Shown: positions 44,200-57,643, numbered from the stretch's first letter. The stretch is 64,000 nt of DNA from Adiantum capillus-veneris (GCA_014529385.2 CM043948.1:81823760-81887759); one strand, 5' to 3'. Notes: a model not told the origin generated them from the letters alone. Numbers and translations: made by a program.

Positions 44200-47030
44200 A
44201 AAAAATTTTAGCCGATGAACGTTGATTCTTGAACTCAAGGGCTTGCATGCTCACATACTTATACAAGGAGAGGGGGACACAGTGAAAGGTGAGATTGACC
44301 CATGGGACCGAGTACAACATGTAACATAACATGCTTGAAGACTATGGAGAGAAAGGTATGTAGGCCATGGTATGGGCTAAAATGTGGGTAATGCAAGTTT
44401 GATATGATCAAAAGCTGAGCACTCATGTTGGGTATGATGATCACACTCTCAAATTGTTAAAGGATATAATTTGCGTACAAAAAGAGACTCTCCTCCATGT
44501 AGTTCCTCAATGCTCTGTCTCACATTTAAGGGAGTGGGAGCTAATCCAAATGGATGCTATGGTATAAAATATGGGTAAGGCAAGCATTTAAATGGTTGAA
44601 TATAGTCTTCTCTCTCAAAGAAGAGCATGCATGTGTGTATGCTTGTGTGTGTGTGTGTGTGTGTGTTTTGCAGCACGCCCTTTCTTTTAGCATGATGCCA
44701 AACTCTTGCAAAGAGGAACGATTGAGTGAACTTTTCTGTTTTCATTGCCCTCACATTTTAAGGTGCCAATAGTGCCCAAATGTACACAAAAGAACAATAT
44801 GCGCCTTATATTACTAACATGCTTATGGTCAATTGAAGAGACCTCAACATCCATGCAACGAGTCTTGGTAGATGTAAGTGTACATGCTAGCTAGATTGAG
44901 TGAAATCCAACCTGTAAATTTTGAAATCTACCCACATATAGAGATAAAGTTTCTATAGCCCTGCAATCACCCCCAGGTCACATACCCATCATGAAAACTG
45001 CCTTTGAGAAGCAAACGACACACTAATCACCAAATCAGTTGTGCATACCAATGGCAAAGTTTCTTCTACTACTATGTGGTGTAATGTTGGCATGTTGGGT
45101 CATGGCTAGTACATGCATCCTAAGTGCCAACAAAAGCAGTTGATGACTTAGTTGACTGTGATTCCCTAAATGTAAGACCAAAACTACACGAGAGAAGCAT
45201 GGGAGAGTTGCTATCATCACCAATGCCTTGATTGGTAAGGATGGTAAGAGGGGATGCTAATGCATCTAAATAATTCGTCGTTCAATGCAAACACTATATC
45301 CAAGGAAGGATACCATCTCTCTATTAGTCTATTTAGAGGGCCACCACCACTCACAGGGTCCCATATCAATTGTGTGAGGGGGACATCTCTTGCCTAATCG
45401 CAAATTTGCTGCCTCTTTAGAGAGAAACATAGGATGTGACAAGAAGACATCATGGGAGCCCATTACTTAATTCATTCCAAAGAGACCTCAAATTGACCTG
45501 ATAATTCTTGAACCACACACACACACATAGATAGAGAGAAAGGGGGGGGGGGGGGACAAACTTGCCATGATTAGGAGGAGTATGTTGGAGCTTGGCATGA
45601 CCAACTAGAAAGAGATTTTTCCTTGGTCAATCCACAAGAATGTGGATAGTAACTACACTTCATTAGTTGTTCGATCTTACACTCGACAAGATAGACATAG
45701 TGTTAATCCAAAAGATAGATTTTTGCTTGGTTGATGTGAATGTGGAGGGCACTTAGACCTTGTGTGTTGGCATACATTGTCATCTAGAAAGTAGTTATAG
45801 TGGTGGTTGATGCACAAGTGTATTAAAGAGCTATAAAAGCTAAGATGGGAATCATAGGCATTTGCCCTCCCTGTGAAGGGAAGGAGAATAATGGTTGCTG
45901 CAATTGATGCACATGTAGCCGCAACAACGCGCGGGTTACATAGTAGTTCCTTATGTATTTGGTATAATATTTAAATGTAATCCATTTGGTAGAGGGAATC
46001 ACCCAGCAAATTCTTTTATTTTCTAAAGAAAGAATAGATTACATAGTATTAGTGAGAGCATCGTGACATGGCACACATGACACAATGCAGCCCTTGATGG
46101 AAAGACTTTCTCCAAGTAGCGAGAACCTTGCAACTCGATACACACATGATGCAACCATGAATGGCCTAGCAAAAGGACAAGCCGACACTCCTTTTCTATT
46201 GCTTGGCCATTTTAACAATGTACACAACTACTAGCCACTCACCAATAGCAGCAAATCTAGCCCTATGACTAGTTGGTAGGATCTTAGGAAGCATGAAGTG
46301 TATCAATAGCCCATGAAAGAGTGCAAAAGCATGCCCACCGATAGAAAGCATGATGCTTTATTTATATGTGGGTTTACTAGGTGAGCTCTAAAAAGCCTAA
46401 CCTTACTCCCTTTTATAACAAGGTGAAGAATTGCGATAGCCTCATAAAGAAATATATGCAAAAGTAGATGAGGGTTGTGTTTGTAGAATTTATTTTATCA
46501 CAACAAATATTTTGAAAGGTTAGAGAGAGGGTATATGATAAAGGGGGTAATACATAAATGGCAAAAGGTGACTAATAGGTCAAGTTATTTCAGTAGTAAA
46601 GTGGTAAACATGGAGAAGTTACTTGTTGATCAAATTTGGTCAAACTAAGAAGTTTAGTTTGTTGCTTTTTGAGATAAATGTTCTGGTGAACTATGTAAAG
46701 AGATCAATGTGACTATTTTAATATAGGTTGGAATTTTAGAGTTACTATCGACATTTAAATGACATCAAAGTATGATCAAATCACATAGATCATTAGGTTA
46801 TACAAACATTTCTAAGGAATGATAGGTGTAAGTAATTTTTTGTGAAGATTCAAATCATTAATAATAATATTTTACGAAGATGACACTAATTAATGATATT
46901 TTTTAGTTGCAACATTCTCTTGATCAAATGTTATGTGTGACATGTATATATGATGTTTTCCTTTGAAATATATTTTATCAATATTGTAAATTTCTAAATC
47001 TAATATTTAATAATGATACATGTTGCACTA
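44200..47030. other. Intergenic sequence without a recognised gene
   Basis: Contains a (GT)n near 44645-44666 and a run of about 14 G at 45542-45555. Open frames are short and lack motifs. A piece related to the dispersed ~190-bp family may lie near 44895-44945 (AAATTTTGAAATCTACC). Confidence 0.5.
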
Positions 47031-47039
47031 AAATAACAA

Positions 47040-47870
47040 GGTGACATTTGCATATTAAAACCAAAATTTTAAAAAAAAACTTAGTTGTGAAAAATTTGTT
47101 TCATTTAAGGATAATTGAAAAAAATTTAGTTACAAATTGTTTGAAAATGAAAGAAAAAATTACAACAAAAAAATATGCTTTAAATCAAAAGGTTAAAAAG
47201 AAAGTCATTAGATCCCGAAATGAAGGGACTTATTTACAAACTAAACAAAGACAAAAATAAAATAAAAATTGAAGTGACACTAATTAATGATATTTTTTAG
47301 TTGAATTGAGCATTAAATGAAGAGATTGAATTACAATAATGGAAAGACTCATTTACATTATAAAAGGAAGATATAATCTTTATATAACTTTCATTAAAAG
47401 AATAAAACAAAGAAGTCAAGTGAGCACTAAAAGAAGGGATTGAGTTACAATGGTGGAAACAGCCATTTATATTATAAAATAAAAATATAATCTTTATAAG
47501 ACCTTTCCTTTCAACTAAAGAGGACACGTATCCCCACCATCTGCCAAAAGGAGAGAGTGAGAATAGACTCCACCCCCCCAAAAAAATGGATGACTTCTTC
47601 TCAAAAAAGAAAATTTGCCTTGGATTTTCCATAGGCACATCGTCCTCCACTCAAGGGCCATCCATCTTAAAAAATCAAGTCGATCATCACCCCCCCCCCC
47701 CAAAACAAAAAAGAAAAAAGGGGTGGATGACCTCCTCTCAAGAAAGTAGACTTGCCTCGGCTTATCCACAGGCACACCCTCCCCTCACACTCAAGGGCCA
47801 CATTCCACTCCATCTTTGAAAAACAAGTCAATCATCATCATATCCCCCCCCCCCAACCCCCCCTTATTTA
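47040..47870. repeat. Two direct repeats and poly-C runs
   Basis: Block 1: about 116 bases repeated at 47309 and 47425 (AAATGAAGAGATTGAATTACA against AAAAGAAGGGATTGAGTTACA; shown parts are partial). Block 2: about 135 bases repeated at 47587 and 47723 (TGGATGACTTCTTCTC and TGGATGACCTCCTCTC, both leading to CAAGTC(G/A)ATCATCA and a long poly-C run at about 47687-47701 and 47846-47856). A further segment, GACACTAATTAATGATATTT, occurs at 46882 and 47275. Confidence 0.8.
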
Positions 47871-47899
47871 AAAAAAAAAAAAGCAAAGGCTTGCCCATG

Positions 47900-49040
47900 C
47901 TTATAAAGGAAGGGCCACCAAAAAAAAAAAGTCTCATTTTTTTCATGTTAAAATTTGAAGCATTGACACTCATTTACACTAAAACTCGTAAATTTTATGG
48001 GTTCTCTAAGGTATGCTTTTAATCTAATCAAAATTTTGAAACTTTTAATTGGTGAAAAATACATTGAACCTTAGTTTTGTGAGAACATTGTCTCTGCAAT
48101 TTCTTATCAGTTTTTGATCGCACACACACTTTGAAAGCACTAGTATGTGACCTGCGCGTTGCTGCGGCCAAGAAAAAGTATGGTCCAATTTAGGTAAACC
48201 CTTCCTCCCCAAGTTGATAACATCTGCAATTATTCTCTATACATTCAATCCAAGGTAATGACAACCATATCTTCAATGTTTCATAACAAAATTTAGATTA
48301 GAAATAATCGAAGTAATAAGGTTTTTCATCCTTTATTGTATTGCCTTAACTCATTTAGTCATTGGTAACATAACATTAGGTTTAGATTTTCGTGACAATG
48401 GAAAGTGAGAGAATTGAATCAACATAACAACTAAAGTATGTGAATGATGCATTGGTGTGGACCCAAAGAGTACACTATTAATGCCATTGAAACTCTTAAA
48501 TCTATAACAATACTTTCTCTGTCAATACATTTGGGTGCGTTGTCGACGATATCTTCTTGTCTCATCCAAACATGATAGAGTGTGTTCTTTGTTCTTGTCC
48601 TTGCTACATGACAATTTGAGGACTTGTGAAAAAATAACATCACCATGGACACAACCCTCCACAAATGTGAAGGGACTCCTACCAACATCATGATCATTCA
48701 TTGAGGATGGCAAGGTATCACTTGGCAAGTATGTAGTGCGTTGTATAGGAAATTAGTGACGATAATGCTATACAACCTTTTGACATGTACAAACATGTGA
48801 GGAATGACTTGGAGAGTTAGGAAGACAAAGGTACGTTTCCCTTATCCTCATAAATGATTATGCCAAGTAATAGAGAAAATACCAATTTCATAATAAGTGC
48901 ATATGTTTCCATATTAAAACATTGTGCTGCAAGCATAAAATAATCTCAATACATTACAGTGTCAATTATAGTGCACCCCAAGGAAAGAAGATACAAACCA
49001 AACAAATTCAAGCCTCATGAGATAGATCCAATCATGTGTC
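47900..49040. other. Intergenic sequence without a recognised gene
   Basis: No coding motif seen. Short frames on the minus strand at 48431-48728 have no family signature. Confidence 0.45.
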
Positions 49041-49049
49041 CTATCACCC

Positions 49050-49155
49050 AAGTGTGGTAGAGTGGCTTTGTTAATTTCTCCCCCCAATGAAGTAGACTGG
49101 CTCTACCAATTCCCTCTCCAAACATGGTAGATTGGTTCTCCCAATTCACACTTAA
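49050..49155. repeat. ~36-bp minisatellite, three units
   Basis: Units begin near 49053 (GTGGTAGAGTGGCT), 49089 (GAAGTAGACTGGCT) and 49123 (CATGGTAGATTGGTT), each followed by an AATTC- or AATTTC-type end. Confidence 0.7.
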
Positions 49156-49649
49156 ATAGTAGACTTACATGTAGTTCAAAAATCATTAAAAAGTCTCTTA
49201 GCATTGTCCTTATGGCTTTCAAAACTTCCCCTGTCAAGGGTTCTCCCAATGACGCTAGAAAACATGATTTTCATCGCTACCTATATAAAGAAGCAGATGC
49301 AGCTTGAAAAACCTTTCTATCACCCAAATATGTGGTGGATTAGTTTTTGGAGGAAATATTTTTCAAGCAATACCTTAATATATTGCATTAAAAATGTTTG
49401 CTTATGTATCACAATGAGAAAAAAACCTACAATCCACACCAAAAATTTGATATTTACATCTAAATTCTAAATTTGAAGGGAAGGATTGATTGTGTATTGG
49501 CTAGTGCTCAAAAAACCTAGTTTTAGTATAAACCCACCTTCCTAAATTTAAAGGTAAGAAAACCTACAAAGTCTAAAGAAATTTAGTCAACTTGCCTCTA
49601 CTATTTCTCATATATAGGTTTGCAAAGGTTTGGGAGAAAAGTTCTTTTT

Positions 49650-49812
49650 AGAGTAGTGCCTTTAATATGCATCAGTAATGTTTTATTTCTACAAAGTAGC
49701 ACTACCTTTAATATGTTTTTGTCGAGCACTTCCTTTAGTATGCATTAGCAGTGTCTTTAATATGTTATGTTCGAGCACGGCTCTTAATATGCATTAGCAA
49801 TGTTTATATAAA
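49650..49812. repeat. Degenerate ~50-bp repeat around TTTAATATGCATTAGCA
   Basis: Landmarks CCTTTAATATGCATCAG, CCTTTAATATG, CCTTTAGTATGCATTAGCA, CTTTAATATG and CTTAATATGCATTAGCA recur at roughly 30-60-base spacing, with CGAGCAC between some of them. Confidence 0.6.
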
Positions 49813-49815
49813 GTA

Positions 49816-49816
<1 letters not shown>

Positions 49817-49852
<36 letters not shown>

Positions 49853-49898
49853 AGATTCTCACGAGTCACACACACAAAGCCTTAGACTCGTATATATA

Positions 49899-49952
<54 letters not shown>

Positions 49953-50050
49953 GATTCTCACGAGTCACACACACAAAGCCTTAGACTCATATATATCTCT
50001 CTCTCACACACACAAACACAAAGAGCTTGCTAGGAGTTGACATGGGTACT

Positions 50051-50121
<71 letters not shown>
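49817..50121. repeat. (CT)n tracts with a ~95-bp repeated spacer, ending in (CT)n(CA)n
   Basis: The spacer CTAGATTCTCACGAGTCACA followed by CACAAAGCCTTAGACTC occurs at 49852 and 49950, each preceded by (CT)n with one TTT interruption. At 50051-50121 a (CT)n tract passes directly into (CA)n. Confidence 0.9.
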
Positions 50122-50122
<1 letters not shown>

Positions 50123-50339
50123 CCTTCCAAGGTCCAGGTCCTAGGAGTCAACGACTACAGATTGTTCTAATAAAAAAGAAAATGGTGCCTTCAAGGAAAC
50201 ATGCAACTACGTGCGAGTCTGTGACTCTTGTAAAGATTCCTTTTTTTACTATCACACGAATGATGGACGACTGTGGCAGACAGGATAACCCAACAGCAAG
50301 GTAGGCGTAAAAAGCTTGTGGCACTGCAGTTCGTGTAGA

Positions 50340-50415
50340 GGGTAGGAGGGGTCGACATGTGGAGGGTGTCTGTGGCCTTCAAGAATTTAAGCCGCATTAT
50401 ATATAGTATAGATTT
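50340..50415 (-). repeat. Dispersed segment shared with 51885-51953
   Basis: Both copies carry CGACA(T/C)GTGGAGG, then CTTCAAGAATTTAAGC or CTTGAAAAAGTTAAGC, then GCATTATA and AGTATAGAT. Strand of origin is unknown. Confidence 0.65.
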
Positions 50416-50830
50416 CACCTCAATGTGATAGCACCCAAAAAGCCTCAAAGAAGTTTAGGGTTAAAATCTTCAAATATAGTGGAAGGTTGGCCATAGTTGC
50501 GTGCATTTTGGGGAAAAGTATCCTAAGTTTAGTGCAATCCCACCTATGAATTTTGAAATTTATCTCTAAATTACACCTCAAAGTGATAGCACCCACTGAA
50601 CTCAAAGAAATTTAGTGGCAAAATCTTCAAATATAAGGAAGGGCAACCCCTCCCTGACCGCATTTTGGGAAAAGCATTGTCTATTAGAGTGCTAAAAATA
50701 ACAGTTTAGTGTAATCCCACGTAGAAAATTTTGAGATTTACCTCTAAAAATTACAATTTAAAGGTGAGAACACCCCAAGCTGATACACCCACAAAATTGA
50801 AAAGAAATTAGTGTAAAGACCTTGAAATAT
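50412..50830 (-). repeat. Dispersed ~190-bp family, minus-strand copies
   Basis: On the minus strand, units carry a TTACACTAAA-type start followed by CTTTGAG and a segment TAGAGGTAAATCTCAAAATTT. On the plus strand, AAATCTTCAAATATA occurs at 50465 and 50621, and GTGATAGCACCCA occurs at 50426 and 50582 (156 apart). Related copies lie on the plus strand at 56320-57260, and a fragment lies near 49490-49600. Confidence 0.65.
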
Positions 50831-50912
50831 AGAGTTGTTGCCCTTCAGCGCCTACAATTTTCCCTTCGTTGCCAGCGCTCGCACCTTGGATTTTGTCAGC
50901 TTGAGAACTCCC

Positions 50913-51112
<200 letters not shown>

Positions 51113-51287
51113 CAGCTCGAGATCGTGTTGAGTTGCCTGGAGTCCTGGACGGTTCTCTCGCTCACGGACGCATGAACTCATATATAACTCACTCGGCAGC
51201 TCCCGATAGAGTTCCCGGGACGATTCTCCCACTTACACACACACACACACAAATTCACACACTACAGGGAGTTGTTTTGTCTAACAA

Positions 51288-51955
<668 letters not shown>

Positions 51956-51959
51956 CCAA

Positions 51960-52735
51960 CAATTTTGTCCACAATTGACATGTACATATAAGAGAAGAGG
52001 ACATGTGCTAGCTGGGAGCTTGCTTGGCTGGTCAACACATAACATGAGATTGGGTGTTTGCATTGATTTCATAATGTTTGGGCAGACCCTATGTTTGTTT
52101 TCCTCCTCCTTGATTCTTAGTTTTGTTTAAAAGATGTTCAAGAAGCTCCCCTGCCACGTCTATGCATGCTCACCCTTCAGGAGTAGGGAACTCCAAGAAG
52201 GCTTTGAGTTGTATGCACGAGGGTAGGACTGTCTTGTAGATGGTGGGGTGGCACAGCTAGCCATGGCTAGAGGTGCGGTGAATTGCTTGGGGTGGGGACG
52301 CCTAAGCACCCCTCCCATTTCTGCTTCACTCGACCTCTTTTTTTTTTTGCAAAGGGAGAGCACCACCTTCCCTTCTTTTCTTGGAGAGGGCTTGGTGGTC
52401 CGGAGCTAGATGGTGGTGCTCATGTTGTGGCACGAGAAGGCCCTTTAGACTCTTTCTACTTCACTTCCCTATGGTGATCGATCTCTTATTGTTTTGTGAT
52501 TGGGCCCGTGTTCATTGTTGCTAGTGTGGGTTGCTTTTGATGGTGCTTCCATTGGTGGTGATATCATGCCGGGTCTTGGGTGAATGAGTAATTTTTTGAT
52601 GGCCTAATTATCTACTTCTTGTCGGAGCTTCTTTGCAGGTTCCTTCTCTTAATGCTTTGATGACTCAACTAGTAGTAGTTTTATACTTTATCTATAACGG
52701 CTGAACTTCCTAATTATGGCGGGCAACAATGGGGT
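51960..52735. other. Unassigned sequence, GC-richer than its surroundings
   Basis: Several short frames on both strands; a run of T at 52332-52341. No motif recognised. Confidence 0.4.
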
Positions 52736-52740
52736 ATCTA

Positions 52741-52950
52741 AATTGCATGCATCTATAGGCCAAAGTCCTTGAAGCGATCACAATACATGCATCTAAATTG
52801 CATGTACCTCTAGGTCAAAGTCATTGAAGCCATGAGAATACATAACAACCCATGGAATCATAAAGACATTATAGCTCTTATGTAACCTAAGAAACCTATA
52901 GAAAATCATAAAGACAATATAGCTCCCATGTAACCTAAGAAACCTATAGA
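52741..52950. repeat. Two adjacent minisatellites (55 bp and 48 bp, two units each)
   Basis: AATTGCATG(C/T)A starts units at 52741 and 52796. AATCATAAAGACA starts units at 52856 and 52904, each ending TAACCTAAGAAACCTATAGA. Confidence 0.9.
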
Positions 52951-53517
52951 TGGATCTTTGAAACAAAATCTAAATTGGCTGTGTTGCTTGTATACATATC
53001 ATGGGCCTCTTAAGTAATTGTGAGGCTCATCCACGTTAGATAATTTTGGAGTATTGGTTCTAGATGGTGAATTCAATTCACAAACTTCTAACTATCATTT
53101 CGCTATTGATGTCATTTTTAGTACCAGATATTGTTTGAGCTAAGTACACTACTCTTTATTTCACAAAGTGATCAGGATGATGATTGCAAACATATGGAAT
53201 ATACCTAAATGTAGATTTTTATCTAAGATTTTCACTATATTTTAGGGTGGATCTTTTGAGATCGATGCAAATTAAAAGACGACACTTGTTGCTTAGTAGA
53301 TCAATAACTCCATGTATTCACGACCCCACTAAAAAGTGGATATCTTGCTCTCTCTGCTTTTCTCTTCCATTCGTCAAGGTGCGCAAAGTTCTTAGTTTCT
53401 ATCTTTGCCACATCTTTTGGAAGATAAAGATTCCTTTTCTCTTCAAACCTTTTATCCTATAAATGAATGTCATGAAACAATATTCTTAGACTTAAAGTCC
53501 GGCAAGCCCCTAAAGTT
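52951..53517. other. Intergenic sequence without a recognised gene
   Basis: A 92-codon frame at 53184-53462 is rich in Phe, Leu and Ile and lacks a motif; it is probably chance in AT-rich DNA. Confidence 0.45.
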
Positions 53518-53533
53518 AATACTTTCATTAAGT

Positions 53534-53771
53534 GTCAACGGATGCTAGCTCAGCTAGTAGAGTCATAGCCTATGTGCCTAAGGTCTTGGGTTCAATACCC
53601 CCTTGGCAACCTGAAGACAAGTTCTAAGTCCTTAGGGATTGTTCTCATATGCGTGTGTGTGTGTGTGTGTGTGTGTGTGAGATGGAATGCCTCTCTCCCT
53701 ACTTGTGAGACCGTTGTACATAGAGTGTGTGTGTGTTTCAAAGTTCTTGTACTCTTTTATAAATTTAAAAA
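53534..53771 (+). mobile_element. tRNA-derived SINE with 16-bp target duplication
   Basis: The 5' part reads like a tRNA gene: A box TAGCTCAGCTAGTAGAG (53546 onward) and B box GGTTCAATACC (53589-53599), 43 bases apart as in tRNA genes. They would act as an internal Pol III promoter. The body (53610-53755) has no tRNA match and contains (GT)n at 53652-53679. The 3' end is A-rich (AAATTTAAAAAAA). The same 16 bases, AATACTTTCATTAAGT, lie directly before (53518-53533) and after (53772-53787) the element, without a mismatch. Perfect target duplications indicate recent insertion by LINE machinery. The source tRNA is not identified. Confidence 0.92.
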
Positions 53772-54064
53772 AATACTTTCATTAAGTAGATTAAAAATAT
53801 CTTAGATTTTGACAATAGGTTAATTATTGTTTTTTTCTACAAATAAACTTCTTCTAATATAAACTTCTAGTTTAGTCTAGATCTTTATAAACTCTAAGTT
53901 AATGCATAATGATTTTCACCATATCACGTGCTATACTTGATTTGTTAGGTTCTTTTGAAAATGTTCTTCTGTAGGTGCTGCCAATCTTTCTAAGGGTCGC
54001 ATTAAGTGGAATCTGCTTGATTCTTGTATGGCTTTAAGGCGAAAAAGAGGGGCAGATGCCACGT

Positions 54065-54069
<5 letters not shown>

Positions 54070-54120
<51 letters not shown>
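54070..54120. repeat. (GA)n microsatellite
   Basis: About 25 GA units. Confidence 0.98.
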
Positions 54121-54122
<2 letters not shown>

Positions 54123-54351
54123 TCTTATGAAAATCCTTCATTTTAAGCCAAAGTTGTCTTTAAGAGGTAAATGGAGAGGTGAATGGCGGTGATGTGACTT
54201 GCCAGGAAAGTGGCTGGGGAACGAGGGCAGTACGGTCAGTTCCAAGAAGATATTAAGGATGGGAAGCTTGGCATGGTGAGCACGTAGTAGGGAGATGATC
54301 ATCAAGGAGAGCGTCGCTTAGAGGACACGTTCGCAAGAGGGAGTGGTAGTT

Positions 54352-54352
<1 letters not shown>

Positions 54353-54389
<37 letters not shown>

Positions 54390-54476
54390 ATGCCCGTAGA
54401 GGCACTACCTTTATGGTGCAGCCAGTAGCTATGGACAATTGGGCCACGTTGAGATGGGCAAGTCGCGAAAGAGTAG

Positions 54477-54531
<55 letters not shown>

Positions 54532-54554
54532 GTGTGTGTGTGTGTGTGTGTGTT
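54353..54554. repeat. (CT)n, then (TC)n(TG)n
   Basis: (CT)n at 54353-54388, 90 bases of unique sequence, then (TC)n at 54479-54529 passing through TA into (TG)n at 54531-54554. Confidence 0.97.
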
Positions 54555-54918
54555 TGTTTGCAGCGGAGGTGCAACAGGGGATGGCGAGGGAAGGGGATGG
54601 CTTTGGGCTGCGAATGCCACTAGTGCAGGCGGAGATCGTGCATCGATAGAATGGAGCAAAAAAAATGGAATGGGTGGGTAGAAGGAGTTGTCAGGTGCTT
54701 AGCGGCACACTAGTAGAGGGAGTTGGTTTGCAACTGCATAGGCGCATCGGCTCTCTGTCTCTCTCTGAGGTTGAAAAGTAGAGCCAGTAGGGAGAAAGCA
54801 GAGCAACAAGGGCTGGCGATGGTATCCCTCATCTCGCAATCATGTGGTGAAGCGAAGCCCTCGTGAAGAGGTTTAGGTACCATTTGTGAGGACTAAGGCG
54901 AAGTTATATAGAGGCACC

Positions 54919-54920
<2 letters not shown>

Positions 54921-55000
<80 letters not shown>

Positions 55001-55021
55001 GTGATGGCGCTGGCAAAGACA

Positions 55022-55066
<45 letters not shown>

Positions 55067-55090
55067 CGTGTGATGGCGCTAGCAAAGACA

Positions 55091-55133
<43 letters not shown>
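54921..55133. repeat. (GT)n(GA)n followed by ~67-bp minisatellite containing (GA)n
   Basis: (GT)n at 54921-54949 and (GA)n at 54950-54994 are followed by GTGTGATGGCGCTGGCAAAG, ACACAAA and (GA)n, then the same spacer (with GCTAGC) and a third (GA)n tract. The spacer-plus-tract unit is about 67 bases. Confidence 0.95.
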
Positions 55134-55135
<2 letters not shown>

Positions 55136-55149
55136 GGGGGAGACTTCTT

Positions 55150-55735
55150 TTGATTTTAGATTCAAATATTCGATGAGAATCTTCATGAGAAATTAATTGG
55201 GTTTATGTGAATAGACCGAGTAGTAGGCCATCCCTCTATATTTTATTATCTCTTTGCTTCTCTTTTTTATTTTTTATTTTTTTCTATCTATACTATATAT
55301 GAAGCAGTTTAAAATTTTCAAGGAAAGAGAGACCCTCCATGTGTCAACTTCTGCTTCATTTCAAAGACAACTTTCAAAAAGAATTTAATTGAAAATGAAA
55401 AAGTGAAAGGTGAGTACTAGGATGGTAGAAAATGAAAAAAGTTCTAGTCTTGACATCGAAAAGTCAAAAAGCCTTTAGTACTCTGTTTAAATTTATAATA
55501 CTTAAACCTATAGTTTTTGGGAGATTCCAGCCTTCAATTTCAAAGCTGACCACCCCTAACTACTTTTAGTTTTGAAAATCATTTAAAGGGTGGCTTTCCT
55601 TTACATTTTGAAGGCCATAAAGAGTTTTTCTCCATGTGTTGCTCAATAAACCTCTCTTCGGAGGTTTGTATGGACCTTTTATGTCGTAAATGATCTTTGA
55701 CCTTGATGCTCGAAGTTCAAAAGTTAAATGCATGT
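55150..55735. other. AT-rich intergenic sequence
   Basis: No recognisable gene or repeat. Confidence 0.4.
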
Positions 55736-55737
55736 AT

Positions 55738-55740
<3 letters not shown>

Positions 55741-55819
<79 letters not shown>
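55741..55819. repeat. Compound (GT)n(GA)n microsatellite
   Basis: About 20 GT units with a TAT step, then about 19 GA units. Confidence 0.98.
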
Positions 55820-55821
<2 letters not shown>

Positions 55822-55992
55822 CATTCTCTTGATGTGTGTGAATATAAGAGATAAAGTCTACATGCCATTCCCCAAGGTGTTGACGCATTACACCAAGGCT
55901 TTTCACATCTGCATTGCATTAATGAAGTACATTGAGCTTGATAATTCATCGATAGGAGTCCAACAAGTTGTTATGGATGTCTTGCATGCATT

Positions 55993-55993
<1 letters not shown>

Positions 55994-56060
<67 letters not shown>
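55994..56060. repeat. (GC)n(GA)n microsatellite
   Basis: Five to six GC units (GCGCGCGCGCG) directly before about 28 GA units. (CG)n is rare in plant nuclear DNA because of CpG decay. Confidence 0.97.
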
Positions 56061-56061
<1 letters not shown>

Positions 56062-56319
56062 CTCTCACACCGGCACTAGAGAGAGAGGGGAGGGAGAATA
56101 AGCATTGGTTTTACAATCAGCAATCGACAACGTGACAATCGACGAAATCCACAATCGAGAATCAAAATATAAAATTGACATCGACATCTATGAAATTGAG
56201 AAGATGTGCAAGCCCAAGGTAGGAGCACACCTCAACAAATGGCAAAGGTGGATGACGGGAGATTTTTACGTTAGATTTCTTTGAGCTTTATTAGTGCTCT
56301 TGCCTTTGGGTTGATTTGG

Positions 56320-57025
56320 AATTTAAAGGTGAATTTCAAAATTTGTAATTGTGATTGCACTAAATTTAGGTTTTCTAGAGCGTTTAAAGGCAAATCTCAA
56401 AATTTTGTAAGGGGGCTTACACTAAATCGAGTTGAGGCATAATGCTTTCTCCTAAAAACATAGAAAACTTGCATACGAGAAATTTTAGGGGCAACTTGAT
56501 TATATTTGAAGGCTTTTACACTCAATTTCTCTATACTTTGTAGGTTTCCTCACCCTCAAATGTATAATTTAGAGATAAATTTCAAAATCTGCAGGTGGGA
56601 TTACACTAAATTCAAGATTTTTAAAGCATTTGGCTATACCATATCCTTTTTCAAACATTTTAGAGGCAAATTTACTATAATTGAAGGTTTTTGCACTAAA
56701 CTTCTTTGCACTTTATAGATCCTCTAAACCTTAATTTATGTTTTGTAACCTTTTTTTTTCTTTTTAAAATGCTCAAAAAGAATACATACATACCTTGGCA
56801 TATCCTTTGCACAGGGGTCTCCAACCAATACAACATATGCACACTGTGACCCAAAACATACCTGAACATTTTTGCAAGTACACTATATCTCTATCAAGTT
56901 CTTCTTCTCGGCAAGCTGCTTCCTCTTGCTTGATAAAAGCAATTCACAATTAGAGATAAATCTCAAGATTTTTAGATAGGATTATACTAAACCTAAGTTT
57001 TTTCTTACGGGTGTATGGCCCTTCC

Positions 57026-57072
<47 letters not shown>

Positions 57073-57260
57073 TTTTTTTGGCACCCAATCCAGTCTCTTT
57101 TTTTATTTTCCTTGGTCCCCCCCACCTGCCAATCCCTTTCCTTATGTCACGTGGCAAGGGCCTTCAAGGTGCATTAGATATAGTTGAAAAAATTTGTAGG
57201 TGGGATTATACTAAACCTATGTTTTTTTTTAGCACTGGGATACACAATAGAGTTTTGCGA
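56320..57260 (+). repeat. Dispersed ~190-bp family, plus-strand tandem and fragments
   Basis: Units contain TTTAAAGG(C/T)(A/G)AATCTCAAAATTT or GAGATAAATTTCAAAATCTG, then GTGGGATTACACTAAA, TTTCA- or TTCTCCTAAAAACAT-type middle, AATTTTAGGGGCAA or CATTTTAGAGGCAA, and GAAGG(C/T)TTTT(A/G)CACT(C/A)AA. Two nearly full units lie at about 56385-56570 and 56570-56755. Fragments lie at 56330-56385, 56945-57005 and 57190-57235. A (GA)n tract at 57031-57070 sits between fragments. Confidence 0.7.
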
Positions 57261-57537
57261 TTATTCAATAGTCCATTATCTATACTCTTTATAATAGAGT
57301 TTGAAAAATTAGAGAAAGGAGAGTGCCTCCACGCGTTGTTTTTTGGTTGATTTGTATGGCATGTTGGATCAACGCCGAAATTGAGTTGTTGAGTCCCTAT
57401 CGGGTCCTCCTTCTTACCATAGACAAATTAAAAAACCTTTGACAATTGAGTGAAGTAGTTCAGATTCTATGCGATTCCATCCTTTTTCAATGACTTGCAA
57501 TAGTCAGAATTGTACGTCTAACAACCAGTTGTTAGCT

Positions 57538-57558
57538 TGTGTGTGTGTATGTGTGTGC

Positions 57559-57643
<85 letters not shown>
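57538..57643. repeat. Compound (GT)n(GA)n microsatellite
   Basis: About 30 GT units with two interruptions, then about 21 GA units. Confidence 0.98.

Noticed and set aside
53534-53610. A functional tRNA gene
   Set aside because: The acceptor stem ends do not pair convincingly, the B box departs from GGTTCGAATCC, and the segment continues into a SINE body and tail with a target duplication.
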